Source of the DNA: Parapedobacter tibetensis
Lineage (GTDB): Bacteria > Bacteroidota > Bacteroidia > Sphingobacteriales > Sphingobacteriaceae
DNA length: 64,000 bases
NCBI RefSeq assembly: GCF_024643205.1
Contig: NZ_JAMKQJ010000013.1
Coordinates: 1-64,000, forward strand
Direction: 5' to 3'
Below are positions 8,718-19,500 of the stretch, piece after piece. Position 1 is the first letter of the stretch, and the number at the start of each line of letters is the position of its first letter. The notes beneath the pieces were generated by a model that saw nothing but the letters and a program-made list of their open reading frames with translations, was not told the DNA's origin and did no database searches. The translations under genes were made by a program, and so were the position numbers.

Positions 8718-11519
8718 TTATTCCATTTTGTATTGCTTAATCTTGACAGTCCCGGTTAATCCAGAAGGCTGAACTTTCCATGATGAGGCATCAAATGCTT
8801 TATAGTCGATATTTACGAAATTGATCTCATGGTATTTCCTCCACTCAACGCCCGCGCGATCCATCGACCGAATACGGTTGGCCATAAGGTTGGCTACTTC
8901 TATTCGAATGGTGTTCTTCCCTTTTTTCAATAGGTGGCCAATTGGTAAACGATACGGTATGCTCCATGCTAAGCCGGCATCTTGCCCATTGATCCATACC
9001 CGCGCGCTCTCATGTACCCCTTCCAATTCCAGCAAATACGTGTCCTTCGTCACTTTGGCAAGCTGGAATGTCACCTGATATGCCCCTACCCCACTAAAGG
9101 TTTGGTACGCATCGTCCATAAAATCGGTCCAAGGAACCAATGGCCCAACTTCAGTTGGGGGAGGTAATTGGGGCCCTCCTTCTTTAAAGTCGATCCGCCA
9201 TCCGTCGGTAATGTTTATTTCAGCTACATTTCGCCCGATATATGACCAATCGGGCATGTGTTTATCTTGTTTATTATAAAACTTAAGAATAACAGCCTCA
9301 CCTGGATGGAGCTGTATACGTACACCTCGTTTCCCATCAGTTGTTTGGGTGGCTACCTTCCCGAACCGTCCGTTCTGGGGATCCAATAGCATTGCGTCGT
9401 GATCCGTTGCAGATTGGAAAGGCACCCAGGTGTCGATTGTGGTAGCATGGTGATTAACGATAAAATAATAGGCGCCATCCGTTGTTTTCCGTCTGACGAA
9501 TTTCAGCCCATGCTGTACCAATTGCTCTCCAACAATATCATGCCGTTGTAATGTCGACACGATGTCGGTTGAAAGCAGTATGTGCCCTTTGCCTAGCGAT
9601 GCTTGTTTAATCCCACCCTCCAATGGCGAAAAAGGTATCGTTTTCAGCAACGCCTCAAACCTCAAGTGCCTGTTTTCATAATCCCCCAGACCCGGCACAT
9701 CCTGTGGAACAGCCTGAAACAGCACGGTAGCACCCTGGCGAACCAAATCCAATAGTTTTTCCAATGTTTCCAATGGCATCTTCCGTGTCACCGGTACAAT
9801 CAACATTTTATAGGGTATGGCATTGCTTGACGTACGGATAAGGCCGTCAACCACTTCGGCGTTGGACAACAGGTTATCCGATATGAAATCGTAAGCATAT
9901 CCCTCTTGCTGTAGCCGCTGTACATTTTTATAAAAATCGGTGGGATGCAGCCATTTATCGATATTATGCACGGTGAATGTCATCATGCGGCCATTCGCGG
10001 AATCCCAATTGTCATGGATAGGCCAATAGAGCAGCAACTCATTATCGGGCTTGCCCGCCTGCAATACGGATTGCACACGGGTAATGTATTCATTGAGCCC
10101 ATACAAATGTGGCCACCAGCTGTTGGTGGGCACGAAATTGACCGAAGCATAAAACAGCCATCCAGGCCAGCCCGCTTCCGCTGGCGAATAGGTGATACCG
10201 TGGTAAAAAACATGGTTGACCCCGGCAAGGAAACATTGCTCTACCTCTGGTTTGCATTGGGAGAGTGATGTCTTGAAATGTTCCGTAAGCCAGGTGAATG
10301 TTTCGGAAGAGACTAGTTTCTTGCCCATGACATTAGCCGCCGAAGAGCCAAATTTCAACATGATGGGGTCTGGGTCTACCGAACGGACATCTGCACTATC
10401 GCGACGTAAGCCGGGAATGGCAAAAGAACTCGAACCAAACGTTTCCACTTCGGGGATATCCACAGCAGCATATAGGTCGATAAGATTACCGGGTGATCCA
10501 TGTGCTTGGTTTTTGCTGACACTACCATATCCATGTGCCCATTTGGTCCAAGGTTGGGTAAAGTTTTCCAGCAGTAAATCGGCCATGGTCTGCCGGTAAT
10601 CCGATTTGAGCCGAGCCACATGGTCATTGGATTCATCACCAAGAAATTCACGGATATGCAGGCGTAAATCATATCCCCGCCGTTTTATGAATTCATCGAA
10701 GAACTCCGCCGTCCAATCTGCACCGTATACCTCATAACTGTCGTTATAGAATGCGCGTATGCCTTGCGGTTGCTTAGCAAAAGCGCTATCATAACGTGAC
10801 AAGTAGTGGCTCAGGGCATCATGAGAAAAATGGTTGAGGGTAAGACCTTCGCCCCCTGGGGCTGCACGCTTTACCTGCTGATGGGTTTTACCTTCAAAGA
10901 TAGCATATAGTTCCCAAATGCCTTTCGTTGGTTTCCAGTCCAGTGTGCCATCCTCGGCAACCCGATCGGTAAGCAATGTAGCATTTCCTTCGTCGTCATA
11001 TGCCGTAAGTGACAATAAGGGGGCGGATTCCTGCTTCGGATCGGCTGATCGGATTTTCTCTTCGAATGGCTTAACAGCAGTCAATTGGAAGGTACGGAAT
11101 ACCATTTTGGTAGCTGCTTCCTTAACACCAACCTGTGGGCCACCGAATGGCCACCCTGTCCCCGTGGTCAGATCGATGCCCATATCCAAGCTATCTGCTT
11201 GTTGGACTGTATAGTTCAATACCTCCATCCACCGTGGGGAGAGGTATGGTATATACTGATCTTCATACCCTTTGGCGCCATAAATCGGGGCAATCTCCAA
11301 TCCGCCAATTCCTGCGGCGGCATAGGACTGCATCAATTTCGCCAAATTATATTCATCCACGGCATTGCCCATCCACCACCAACGTGCCCAAGGTTTCATT
11401 TCTTTTTCCACACGTGGCCAAGGGCTGGGCTGGGCTAGGCTTAATTGCATGCCAAGCAACACCAGTAGATAGACACCACATAACCGTACCATATGCTTCA
11501 ATTTATAATTTTTAAGCAT
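8718..11519 (-). CDS. GH106 alpha-L-rhamnosidase
   Basis: A 933-residue secreted enzyme. ATG 11519 overlaps the rhaM stop by one base (TGATG), which suggests translational coupling. An N-terminal signal segment (MVRLCGVYLLVLLGMQLSLAQ) ends near residue 30. The catalytic part opens with the GH106 signature KPWARWWWMGNAVD and continues with GGLEIAPIYG, LTTGTGWPFGGP and IRAFYNDSYEVYGADWT, the last probably carrying an active-site carboxylate. The C-terminal about 150 residues (GAYQVTFQL through ARVWINGQDAGLAWSIPYR) form a galactose-binding-like jelly roll. GH106 enzymes release alpha-L-rhamnose from rhamnogalacturonan backbones or side chains. Co-transcription with L-rhamnose mutarotase agrees with rhamnose being the product. 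The exact linkage cleaved cannot be inferred. No T9SS domain is present, so a periplasmic location is most likely. Confidence 0.9.
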   Translation of the reverse strand: MLKNYKLKHMVRLCGVYLLVLLGMQLSLAQPSPWPRVEKEMKPWARWWWMGNAVDEYNLAKLMQSYAAAGIGGLEIAPIYGAKGYEDQYIPYLSPRWMEVLNYTVQQADSLDMGIDLTTGTGWPFGGPQVGVKEAATKMVFRTFQLTAVKPFEEKIRSADPKQESAPLLSLTAYDDEGNATLLTDRVAEDGTLDWKPTKGIWELYAIFEGKTHQQVKRAAPGGEGLTLNHFSHDALSHYLSRYDSAFAKQPQGIRAFYNDSYEVYGADWTAEFFDEFIKRRGYDLRLHIREFLGDESNDHVARLKSDYRQTMADLLLENFTQPWTKWAHGYGSVSKNQAHGSPGNLIDLYAAVDIPEVETFGSSSFAIPGLRRDSADVRSVDPDPIMLKFGSSAANVMGKKLVSSETFTWLTEHFKTSLSQCKPEVEQCFLAGVNHVFYHGITYSPAEAGWPGWLFYASVNFVPTNSWWPHLYGLNEYITRVQSVLQAGKPDNELLLYWPIHDNWDSANGRMMTFTVHNIDKWLHPTDFYKNVQRLQQEGYAYDFISDNLLSNAEVVDGLIRTSSNAIPYKMLIVPVTRKMPLETLEKLLDLVRQGATVLFQAVPQDVPGLGDYENRHLRFEALLKTIPFSPLEGGIKQASLGKGHILLSTDIVSTLQRHDIVGEQLVQHGLKFVRRKTTDGAYYFIVNHHATTIDTWVPFQSATDHDAMLLDPQNGRFGKVATQTTDGKRGVRIQLHPGEAVILKFYNKQDKHMPDWSYIGRNVAEINITDGWRIDFKEGGPQLPPPTEVGPLVPWTDFMDDAYQTFSGVGAYQVTFQLAKVTKDTYLLELEGVHESARVWINGQDAGLAWSIPYRLPIGHLLKKGKNTIRIEVANLMANRIRSMDRAGVEWRKYHEINFVNIDYKAFDASSWKVQPSGLTGTVKIKQYKME

Positions 11520-11836
11520 CAATCAAGATGAAAAACCTGTTTTAGGGGTTTGCTTATCGGTGAATTGTCCGAATTTGTTTCCATAATATCTGCCATATAG
11601 GCCCACCATTTCTGTACAACGGGATGCGTACCCAAGTCCTGTGAAGATTGGCCTGTTGCTTCCTGCTGCTGTACGGCAAACAAGGTATTGGTTTCTTCAT
11701 CGAGGAAAATGGAATAATCGCTTATGCCACTTTCTTTGAGCAATTCCTTGAGTTCGGGCCAAATGGCATCATGTCGTTTTTTATATTCCACTTGGCATCC
11801 GGGCATCAACTTCATTTTAAATGCGATTCGTTGCAT
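11519..11836 (-). CDS. rhaM: L-rhamnose mutarotase
   Basis: A 105-residue protein, the same length as E. coli RhaM (YiiL, 104 aa), with no signal peptide. It interconverts the alpha and beta anomers of L-rhamnose, speeding supply of the form used by rhamnose isomerase. The N-terminus (MQRIAFKMKLMPGCQVEYKK, then RHDAIWPELKELL) carries the active-site Tyr18 and His22 at the same numbers as in E. coli. It is followed by ISDYSIFLDEETNTLFA and a paired-tryptophan HPVVQKWW motif near residue 77, all typical of the family. It lies 24 nt after GH31 and overlaps GH106 by one base. The other cytoplasmic rhamnose genes (isomerase, kinase, aldolase) are not in the window. Confidence 0.96.
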   Translation of the reverse strand: MQRIAFKMKLMPGCQVEYKKRHDAIWPELKELLKESGISDYSIFLDEETNTLFAVQQQEATGQSSQDLGTHPVVQKWWAYMADIMETNSDNSPISKPLKQVFHLD

Positions 11837-11860
11837 ATTTCCAAATTTAATATCCCATTC

Positions 11861-14308
11861 TTAATAAAATACATTCAATTCACCATGGTCCATTTTTTCG
11901 TCTACCCATACTACACCTGCTTCGGCATCATAAAACCAACCCGATGATCCGGAACGCTGTTCCATTTCCTGAAGGTTACGCCCATTGAACGTCAATGCAC
12001 GTGGCTTTTGTGGGATATCCCACCTGATCTTTGCCGTATAAGCCCTGTTACCCAAGTCATAACCAGCGGAGGGTTTGCCGATCTGGATATTCAGGTGGTC
12101 TGCCCTACTGAATGAATGGATTGGCGTAACTGCATAGGCGCCAGCTTGGTAATCCAAGCTCATCCCATCATCGTCATAAAGATCTAGATGGCCATTTGCA
12201 GCTGGAAAAATATCCAGCAGCATTTCATCATCCGCATATTGGCCTACATAGTCCATTTCCCGCTGCATGGGAATGATGGCTCCCGCTTTGGCAAATATCG
12301 GCATCGTATCCAGGGGCGTGGTCACATGGATGTACTGCCGCCCTTCATAGCGCTTGCCTGTCCAGTAATCAAACCAAATGCCTTCCGGCAGGTACACGGT
12401 CCTTGTTTTAGCTCTTTTAGTCACTACCGGACAAACGAGTAAATCATTCCCGAATAGGTATTGGTCATCGATCTCGTAAACATTTCTATCCTGCTGATGC
12501 TCCATCACCATGGCCCGCATAAGCGGGGTGCCATCGGTATACATACCGTAAGCGTGGCTATAAATATATGGAATAAGGCGATAACGCAGCCTGTCGTATT
12601 TCCTGAAATTTGCCAGTGCTTCCTCGCCATAGTTCCAAGGCTCCTTGTATCCCGGATGGTCCATGCCAAACACCATGGCTATTGGGCTGAACATCCCGAA
12701 TTGTACCCAACGGATGTACAACTCCGGATCGGCCACATGTTCGAATCCCCCCATACAATGCGTCCAATAGCCTACACCCGACAGTCCCATGTTGAGCCCC
12801 GCACGGATGACCGGTAGGAAATATTGCCATTCGCTAGGCCAATCGCCAGCAAAAATAAAGGGATACCGTTGGATGCCTGCGTATCCTTCTCGGGTCTGGT
12901 TCAGTCCCCTGATGCCATTGTATGCCTGGAATTTTTCGTACGGTGCCTTGGCATAGGCTATCGGGAAAACATTATGTAGCTTTTTAGCTTGCTCGTCCAC
13001 AGGCCCCATCTTATCGCTCTCGTTGGCTTTTCCTCCGAAGGCACTACCTTCGTCGGTTTTCAGGAACATTGCCCCGAGATCGGCCACGCGTTTCACGCCG
13101 TTGTCCCACCACCAGTCTACCGATTGCTGATCGAAGAAATTAACGAATTCGCCAACCTCTTTCCCCGTTTCATCCTGCTCCGGATAGACATATCCTCCTG
13201 CCCGTGCCTGATCAAGCAAATCCATGGTCTGGCCATTGTCAAAACGCGGCCTAAGATGGAGCCCCACCATGGCATAATTCAGGGCATATAGGCTATCAAA
13301 CATCCCTTTAGGGTCGGCAAAGGTCTCGCGCCATTCGAACGACGTAGCCCCTTTGCCACCGTTTTTGCCAAAAATCCGCCAAGTGGAATCCAACCACAGC
13401 AAATCAATGGGGATACCCAATTCCCGGAATTTACGTGCCAGTGCAATTACATAAGCGTCGGACGTCTGTTCCTCATGCCCCCACGTGCCGCCGCTATAGG
13501 TGCCAGCATGCAAGCCAAAGGCAAACTTGGGCAACATAGGCGACTTCCCGGTAATGTTGGTGTAGTGTTTTACCACGTTCTTGAACGTCGGTCCATAGAT
13601 AAAATAATAGTCTAATTCGCCGCCTTCCGCTTCAAAAGCGTACGCATCTTGATCCGAATGCCCCATATCCCATTGGGTGGTATAGGGGTTATGTAAAAAG
13701 ATACCGTATCCCCGTGTACTCATGAAAAACGGCACCGGCGAATAGTTAGCCTCCAGAATGTTGTATGCCCCTACTTCATGTGGGCGTCCTTTACCACGTC
13801 CTACCTTCAAGGTAAGCTTCTTATTACGTTGGTTTATGAAATCCATCCGCTCTCCGAAGCCAAAGAAATACTCCTCGGCCTGAAGTGCCTTACGTACACC
13901 TGTTCGCTCCCCTTCTCGATAGGGCCCACCACAGTCGGCAGACAACAAAGCGCCATGCTGGTCATATAGCTGTATGGAAAATGGACTTTTGATAATATGT
14001 ACGATCAACGAGTCCGATACCAGTCGAACCGTAGAATCGGTCTCCGTCATAGCGACCTCCGAAGGGGGCCAATCGTCACGTACCACCATGAGGCTTGGTT
14101 CGGTCTCAAACGTTCCCGTCCATGATGTCCTTATCCGCACCACATCGCTTGTGCAGAATGTTAGCTTTGTGCTGGAGACAGCGGTTTCCAATAGAAACGT
14201 ATTGCCCTGTTTTTTAACATGCAAAAGGTCCTGCCCTTCCTGGGCAACGGCGGCGGTGATGTTAATCACCAGTAAGGCAGCAATGGCATATTGTATTAAG
14301 TGGATCAT
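11861..14308 (-). CDS. GH31 family alpha-glycosidase
   Basis: An 815-residue exported enzyme if ATG 14308 is used. That start begins a clear signal peptide (MIHLIQYAIAALLVINITAA, cut before QEG). An in-frame GTG at 14362 would add 18 unlikely residues but touches the preceding stop. GH31 features are: N-terminal beta-sandwich with YFFGFGERMD; a (beta/alpha)8 barrel with PIDLLWLDSTW; and a nucleophile loop FLKTDEGSAFGG near residue 418, where many GH31 enzymes have a W/K-x-D-M/F-N/G-E pattern. The probable acid/base aspartate is in FAGDWPSEW near 487, and C-terminal sandwich domains follow with LPEGIWFDYWTG. Substrates in GH31 include alpha-glucosides, alpha-xylosides and alpha-galactosides. 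The variant TDEG loop and the pectin setting argue against plain starch use, but the specificity is open. Confidence 0.9.
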   Translation of the reverse strand: MIHLIQYAIAALLVINITAAVAQEGQDLLHVKKQGNTFLLETAVSSTKLTFCTSDVVRIRTSWTGTFETEPSLMVVRDDWPPSEVAMTETDSTVRLVSDSLIVHIIKSPFSIQLYDQHGALLSADCGGPYREGERTGVRKALQAEEYFFGFGERMDFINQRNKKLTLKVGRGKGRPHEVGAYNILEANYSPVPFFMSTRGYGIFLHNPYTTQWDMGHSDQDAYAFEAEGGELDYYFIYGPTFKNVVKHYTNITGKSPMLPKFAFGLHAGTYSGGTWGHEEQTSDAYVIALARKFRELGIPIDLLWLDSTWRIFGKNGGKGATSFEWRETFADPKGMFDSLYALNYAMVGLHLRPRFDNGQTMDLLDQARAGGYVYPEQDETGKEVGEFVNFFDQQSVDWWWDNGVKRVADLGAMFLKTDEGSAFGGKANESDKMGPVDEQAKKLHNVFPIAYAKAPYEKFQAYNGIRGLNQTREGYAGIQRYPFIFAGDWPSEWQYFLPVIRAGLNMGLSGVGYWTHCMGGFEHVADPELYIRWVQFGMFSPIAMVFGMDHPGYKEPWNYGEEALANFRKYDRLRYRLIPYIYSHAYGMYTDGTPLMRAMVMEHQQDRNVYEIDDQYLFGNDLLVCPVVTKRAKTRTVYLPEGIWFDYWTGKRYEGRQYIHVTTPLDTMPIFAKAGAIIPMQREMDYVGQYADDEMLLDIFPAANGHLDLYDDDGMSLDYQAGAYAVTPIHSFSRADHLNIQIGKPSAGYDLGNRAYTAKIRWDIPQKPRALTFNGRNLQEMEQRSGSSGWFYDAEAGVVWVDEKMDHGELNVFY

Positions 14309-14361
14309 CCGTATTATCTTTTTTAATTGATGTTTTGGGTAGTGGATATTACCGGTGGACA

Positions 14362-16518
14362 CTAAGGCATTTTTTTAAATCCTTCCGCTTTTACGGTCCA
14401 TGAGCCGTCTTTCGGAAATCCGGGTAATTCGCCTTCACTCGCATCCCAGCCACCAGCCATCATGGCCACCGCAATAAGTATACCCCCATTACCGGGCAAG
14501 TAAATGCGCAGCCTGCCATCCTGGTAGTTGTGGCCATTTTTCAGGTAGCGGTTGGTTTGTATATCCATAAACAGGGCATCCAGGGCTTTTTCAGGCAGAC
14601 CAAGCCGTGCGGCATTCATGGCGGTCATCGGAAAATCCCATCCCCAGGTCTTCTCCCAAAACCAGGTTTCCCAGACTTTATCCAGGGTATTTGCCATGAT
14701 TTCCTTATCCAGTTTAGGCGATTCGGGCACCATGCCCAAAGCGCCCAGCACTGCCGGGTGATCCGTCCGCCAACGGTCGTTGGTATAGGAATCAGGAGCA
14801 CTTTCCGTGGCGAGGTAAACACCGTCTTGTTGGGGTAAGGGTGCCAATTTATCAATGATTTCATCCCATCGCTCATGCCTGGGCAAGCCATCCCGTTCAC
14901 GCCACTCCTGAGCGATTTTAAGAGCCCAGTCCCAATACGCAACCTCATAAGTTGGGTTATAGGTGTCAACAGCCGGGAAGACCTCTTGGGCAGGAATCAC
15001 ACCTTTGCCGAGGTTGTAACGGTCGTTTTCCTTATCGTATGTAGGGAAATCAGCCATGAATTCAGCTGTGGCATATACGAGTTCCTTGTATTTTTCAATT
15101 GTCTCCGGGTCCTTTTTATCCCGATAGGCCAATTCTGCGAGGTAGATAAAATGGGGTTGTTGCCAGATGAGGAAGGCGGCTACGGATGAAGGCGACTCAT
15201 CACCTTCATGGTCCACCATTTTTTGCCAACGAATGCCCTCATAACCTTGCCGGGTAGCCAAAGCCCGCCCCTTGTCTGCCACTTGGGCAAAATAGCCCAA
15301 ACTTTTTTCCATCAGATCCACCCGATCCCATAAGGCAAAATGCACGGCATGCCACCAATGCATTTCCAAGTGAGGTTTCCCAAACCAACTGTTGAAAGTT
15401 AACCCTGTTTCCTGCGGTGGAAAATTACCTGTACACTGTACTTTAGTAAGGTATTGGGAAAGCACAATGCGTCGTTCCAGCTCATCTGCCCGAGCATCGG
15501 TACTCCCCTTAAAATCAATGGCAGCGCCACGTGACCAGAACGCTTTCCATCCCGATTTGCAGCTTTCCGAGGAAGCCTCAAAATCGGGCAGCTCGGCTGG
15601 GTCGGATTTTTCCAATGCAAATAATACACTGCATTCAAATGTTTTTTGCCCTTCCGCCGGCGTAACTTGAAAATAATGTGGCGTACCTGTGGGCTGAATA
15701 TGTGCTCCACTCCACCCAAGAACCGTATGGTAGGTAATTCCTTGTAATGTATGGGTGACAACAGCGCCTCGTTTATTTTGCTGACTGATATCCGTCTTAT
15801 GGTGTTCATGGTCGGCCCAATGATTGCCTTCATCCAAAAATTCAGCCGTCGGGTATGGATAGCGTAGCCGTATCTTCAACCGACCTTCATCCAAGAGGGC
15901 TGATGTAACCTTCACCGCGATCAGGTCTTCTTGCTGGTGGGCCGTTGTCACCACTTCGACCAATTGGCCCTCAATGGAAAAGCTACTGGTTAATTCCCCT
16001 GTCCAGAGATCAAGCTCCTGACGAATATCTTGTACATCAGTGGGAGCGATAAGCTGCCCGTCTTTTTTATAGATATCGAAACCGACATTGCCAAGTTGGA
16101 GTCTGTGTGGGTTTTTCCGGAACCAATTGGCCGCATCTTGGTTGCGTCCTGCTTCTTTCCACTGCACGCTATAGGTGGCCTCATGTCCATCGTTGTTGAA
16201 ATCATAGGACCTAAGGGTTTCTTCAAAGCGATAGCCCACACTGTCGTCAAATCGATTCCATCCCCATTCGGATTGTGTACCCAATGAAACGCCTTTGGCA
16301 TAGCGGTCTGGAAAAGTCTGCAATCCGGTTACATCTGCAGTAAACGCAAATTCCCCATTTCCGATGGTCAGGGATGCCAATGAATCCACTTCCGTATTGA
16401 TGATGTTATGCCTCCGAACGACCTCCTGCCTGTCGATACCGCTCGGTTGGCTACAACCTCCGGCCAAGGCACACAGTCCAAACCCCATAATAACCTTCCC
16501 AAAAAACGTTAACTTCAT
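14362..16518 (-). CDS. Lipoprotein, six-hairpin (alpha/alpha)6 glycosidase-like (GH65/GH95-like fold)
   Basis: A 718-residue protein with a lipoprotein signal (lipobox LAGGC, cysteine near residue 22). After an N-terminal beta-sandwich (SLTIGNGEFAFTADVTGLQT, then GVSLGTQSEWGW), the second half has the character of an (alpha/alpha)6 barrel. A conspicuous segment LTFNSWFGKPHLEMHWWHAV near residue 380 recalls the catalytic-barrel region of GH65/GH95-type enzymes. A later FWEKTWGWDFPMTAMNAARL segment is also typical of this group. No confident family number can be given by eye. It sits between the DUF4450 protein and GH31, 22 nt after the former, in an operon with rhaM and GH28 enzymes, so action on a pectic side chain or oligosaccharide is the likely role. 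It would be anchored to a membrane facing the periplasm or surface. Confidence 0.65.
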   Translation of the reverse strand: MKLTFFGKVIMGFGLCALAGGCSQPSGIDRQEVVRRHNIINTEVDSLASLTIGNGEFAFTADVTGLQTFPDRYAKGVSLGTQSEWGWNRFDDSVGYRFEETLRSYDFNNDGHEATYSVQWKEAGRNQDAANWFRKNPHRLQLGNVGFDIYKKDGQLIAPTDVQDIRQELDLWTGELTSSFSIEGQLVEVVTTAHQQEDLIAVKVTSALLDEGRLKIRLRYPYPTAEFLDEGNHWADHEHHKTDISQQNKRGAVVTHTLQGITYHTVLGWSGAHIQPTGTPHYFQVTPAEGQKTFECSVLFALEKSDPAELPDFEASSESCKSGWKAFWSRGAAIDFKGSTDARADELERRIVLSQYLTKVQCTGNFPPQETGLTFNSWFGKPHLEMHWWHAVHFALWDRVDLMEKSLGYFAQVADKGRALATRQGYEGIRWQKMVDHEGDESPSSVAAFLIWQQPHFIYLAELAYRDKKDPETIEKYKELVYATAEFMADFPTYDKENDRYNLGKGVIPAQEVFPAVDTYNPTYEVAYWDWALKIAQEWRERDGLPRHERWDEIIDKLAPLPQQDGVYLATESAPDSYTNDRWRTDHPAVLGALGMVPESPKLDKEIMANTLDKVWETWFWEKTWGWDFPMTAMNAARLGLPEKALDALFMDIQTNRYLKNGHNYQDGRLRIYLPGNGGILIAVAMMAGGWDASEGELPGFPKDGSWTVKAEGFKKMP

Positions 16519-16540
16519 GATTGCTTATTTTGTTTATAAT

Positions 16541-19500
16541 TTATTCTATTCGTTGCAGGCTTGCTCCCATCAACCCAATGACCACATCATTGGCCAACGC
16601 CTGCAACTCCAGCGATTGCAGTTCTTTATCGGGATTGAGTGGTAAATCCAATACCGTTGCAGCACCGCCATCGATAGCCCGTTGGGTGAACCCCTTGATT
16701 TCTGTATACTGCGTTGCTTCCCGGGTTATTTTGCCCGTCTTCAGATGGACACGGTAAGGATGCGGGGCTCCGGTATCAAATGCGTATCCATCGTTATAGA
16801 AATCCTGTTCGATGGGCCACCAATTTTCTGGATTCCTCAGTGCCAACCGGTCAATGGAACCATCGTTGTACCGTATGCTGATTACCGCATTATCCAATTG
16901 GCTCTGCATTGGGTTCGTAGATCCCGCCATTAATAAATAGACGTGATTGGCTTTTCCCGATAATGGAATAGCTAAGGAATCCGGATAGTTATCCCATTTG
17001 GAGACAAACGCGATATTAGCACCTTCAGCGGCACCCGTGGTTTGTATGGGAACTCCACCGGGTAGCTTGATTTCATTGTGCTCGCCAGCGAGTTCGCGGA
17101 TTCCGCTATCATCTATATGAGCTTCCGTAAGGGGATAGCACCAGTTGCCAATCCCTTGCCATGGCAACTGCAATGTGGGGGAGGTTGGCCGCGGCGATAA
17201 ATACTGGTTCTTGAAAATTTGATCAACACGGTCATTGAATATGCCATCCATAGGAACCGCTTCATAAGAAGCCGGAGCTGCCGCTATCGCGTTCCAATGT
17301 TGGATATGTTTTTGCGCGACAACCGCTCCGGTTTCATCGACAATGCGAATGGTGTTTGTCCCCCAAATCACCCCGTTTCGATGCACAAGATGTTCCACTT
17401 TCCCTTGTGCGTGAATCGTGATGGTTTCCTGATAATCTCCCTTATCTTCATTTACCAGCACGGTCAGCCTCTTTTCTGCTCCATGATTGACAATCGTAAG
17501 GTGAAGATCTGCTCCATCTTGCTCCCGATCGCTCAGCAGCTGTACCTCTGGGATGACATGGAGATCAATCGGTTTCAACCAAGAAAATTCTCCTTGGCTT
17601 AACCGGACAAAAAACGTTTTATTCCCAGTTGTCTTAATCGCCCCCGACCAGGCATTCCCTTCCATGTGGGTATGAGCCAGTACCTGCTGCGGGTCATCAA
17701 TGTGATCAACGGAAGCTCCGGGAAAATCCAAAGTAAATGCGGCATTGGGGAAGATAACCGCTGGCAATTCTGGTTCTACTATCGTTTCCGAAGACCATTC
17801 TAACGCTACCCGGTAGGTTTCAGAAGGATCCGCCTCAATCACAATCATTGGTCTCCCAATGGCATCGGACAGGTTATGCCATACCGCTTCAACGCCATTC
17901 ACCTTGGCCGCTATCAAACTTGCCCCGCGAACATTGACTTTTAAGCATAAGGCCATCTGCTGCCCGAAGCCCGGCTGGATTTCAAACACTTCATGTTTTC
18001 CATTCCGATCATACTGAAAGGAGATATGAGGGAGTTCCAATGATGCACTATCCCATTGCTCGGGAAAACCGGGCTGGATAGTCAACACCTTGTTGATTGC
18101 ATTGGGTTTAATGCCAAACAGTCCTTCTACCACCGTCCTCGCCGCTATACCGATCGGATCCCCAAAATCACGGTAAAGCTGCCCTCTCCGCGCATCATAA
18201 AATGATAGCTGCTGGAATCCTCCGGGGCTGGCCCCCAAATACAGGCTTTCAATGATGTTGCTGCGCCATAGTCGATATGCTTCCTCCGGTCTATTACCCT
18301 GCCAGTAGGCGATCGTAGTATGCAGTACTTCTGCCAAGGCCACATTGTTTACCGACCAGGTGTATGGCTGCCAATTGGTTGTAGAAAGTGTATATAATGA
18401 AGTGTCTGCCAATCCATTGGCGCGAACAGGGATATGTGGGATATGATTGTCGACATATCGTAAGGCTTGATAAGCCATCATGGGATCCGGCACTTCGGAA
18501 TCAATGGTATGGTAAATGGTCCACAGTCCGGGCCAGGAATGGAGCAATTGGTTGCCCAACAAATCCTGGTATTCGGCATACCACCCTTTTTCCGGTATCC
18601 ATAGCCGTTCATTCACGGCTTTATGGATCTTTTCTGCCTCTTGGCGATATGGGGTCGGGTCTTCACCAAACCAGCTGGCGACGTCCGCCGCAATCCGATT
18701 CGCCCGATAATTATACGCCGAAGTGTGTGCGACACCACCTCCGCTATATTGCAAACCATCGCTGGCCCAGATGGCACAGTATGCATCGTACAATCCATCA
18801 CCGTCCATATCGAAATTGCGTTTCTCCCAAGCAAGGTGACGCTTGATGGAGGGCCACATCTTACGCATGAAAGCGGTATCTCCGGTCCAATTAACATGGT
18901 TGAGCACCTGATCGAAAAATACCAGGTTCATATCATAATGGTGGGGCCTACTGTTATCGTTGGGGTTGCGGGAGATGTAACCGCTGGAAAACATGGCTGT
19001 GCCCATTTCCTCGAGGTGACGGGCGAGGTGCAGTGCGGTATCCATCACCACCGGAGCGGTTTCCGGCGCCGTCACCTGCGAGTTGGCGTAGCTCTCGAAA
19101 TGCCTCCGTGCCCGATCACTCCAGCCCAAGACATCACCCGCATAGGCCCCACGCCAGGCATTCAGGCGCATGCGCCAAGCCACCGCGCCATGCAGAAACG
19201 TGGGATCTTCCCAGATCGCATCGGCCGCTGTGGACAGCGCTCCGCCCAGCGTGTTGATAAACGGATCGGGGGTCTTGATTTTTACCCGACCAGCCAGCGT
19301 CCTTCGAGCATTCTCCGCTTCACGGAATGCGATTTCTGCATCCGTGTTTGGTTGCGCCCCACCATCGCCAGTACGTACCAAAAAATAATAAGTTGTAGCT
19401 GATTGAAGCTTGAGGTCCGATAGCAGCACGGGGGTATCTGAACTCGATGATCCAAGAAGTGCCGCTGGTGTAGCCAGGGCATTCGCATCGCCAAGACGCA

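Noticed and set aside
14309..14362. GTG start for GH31 overlapping the preceding stop
   Set aside because: It adds 18 hydrophilic residues before an otherwise complete signal peptide at ATG 14308; the GTG touching the stop is probably chance.
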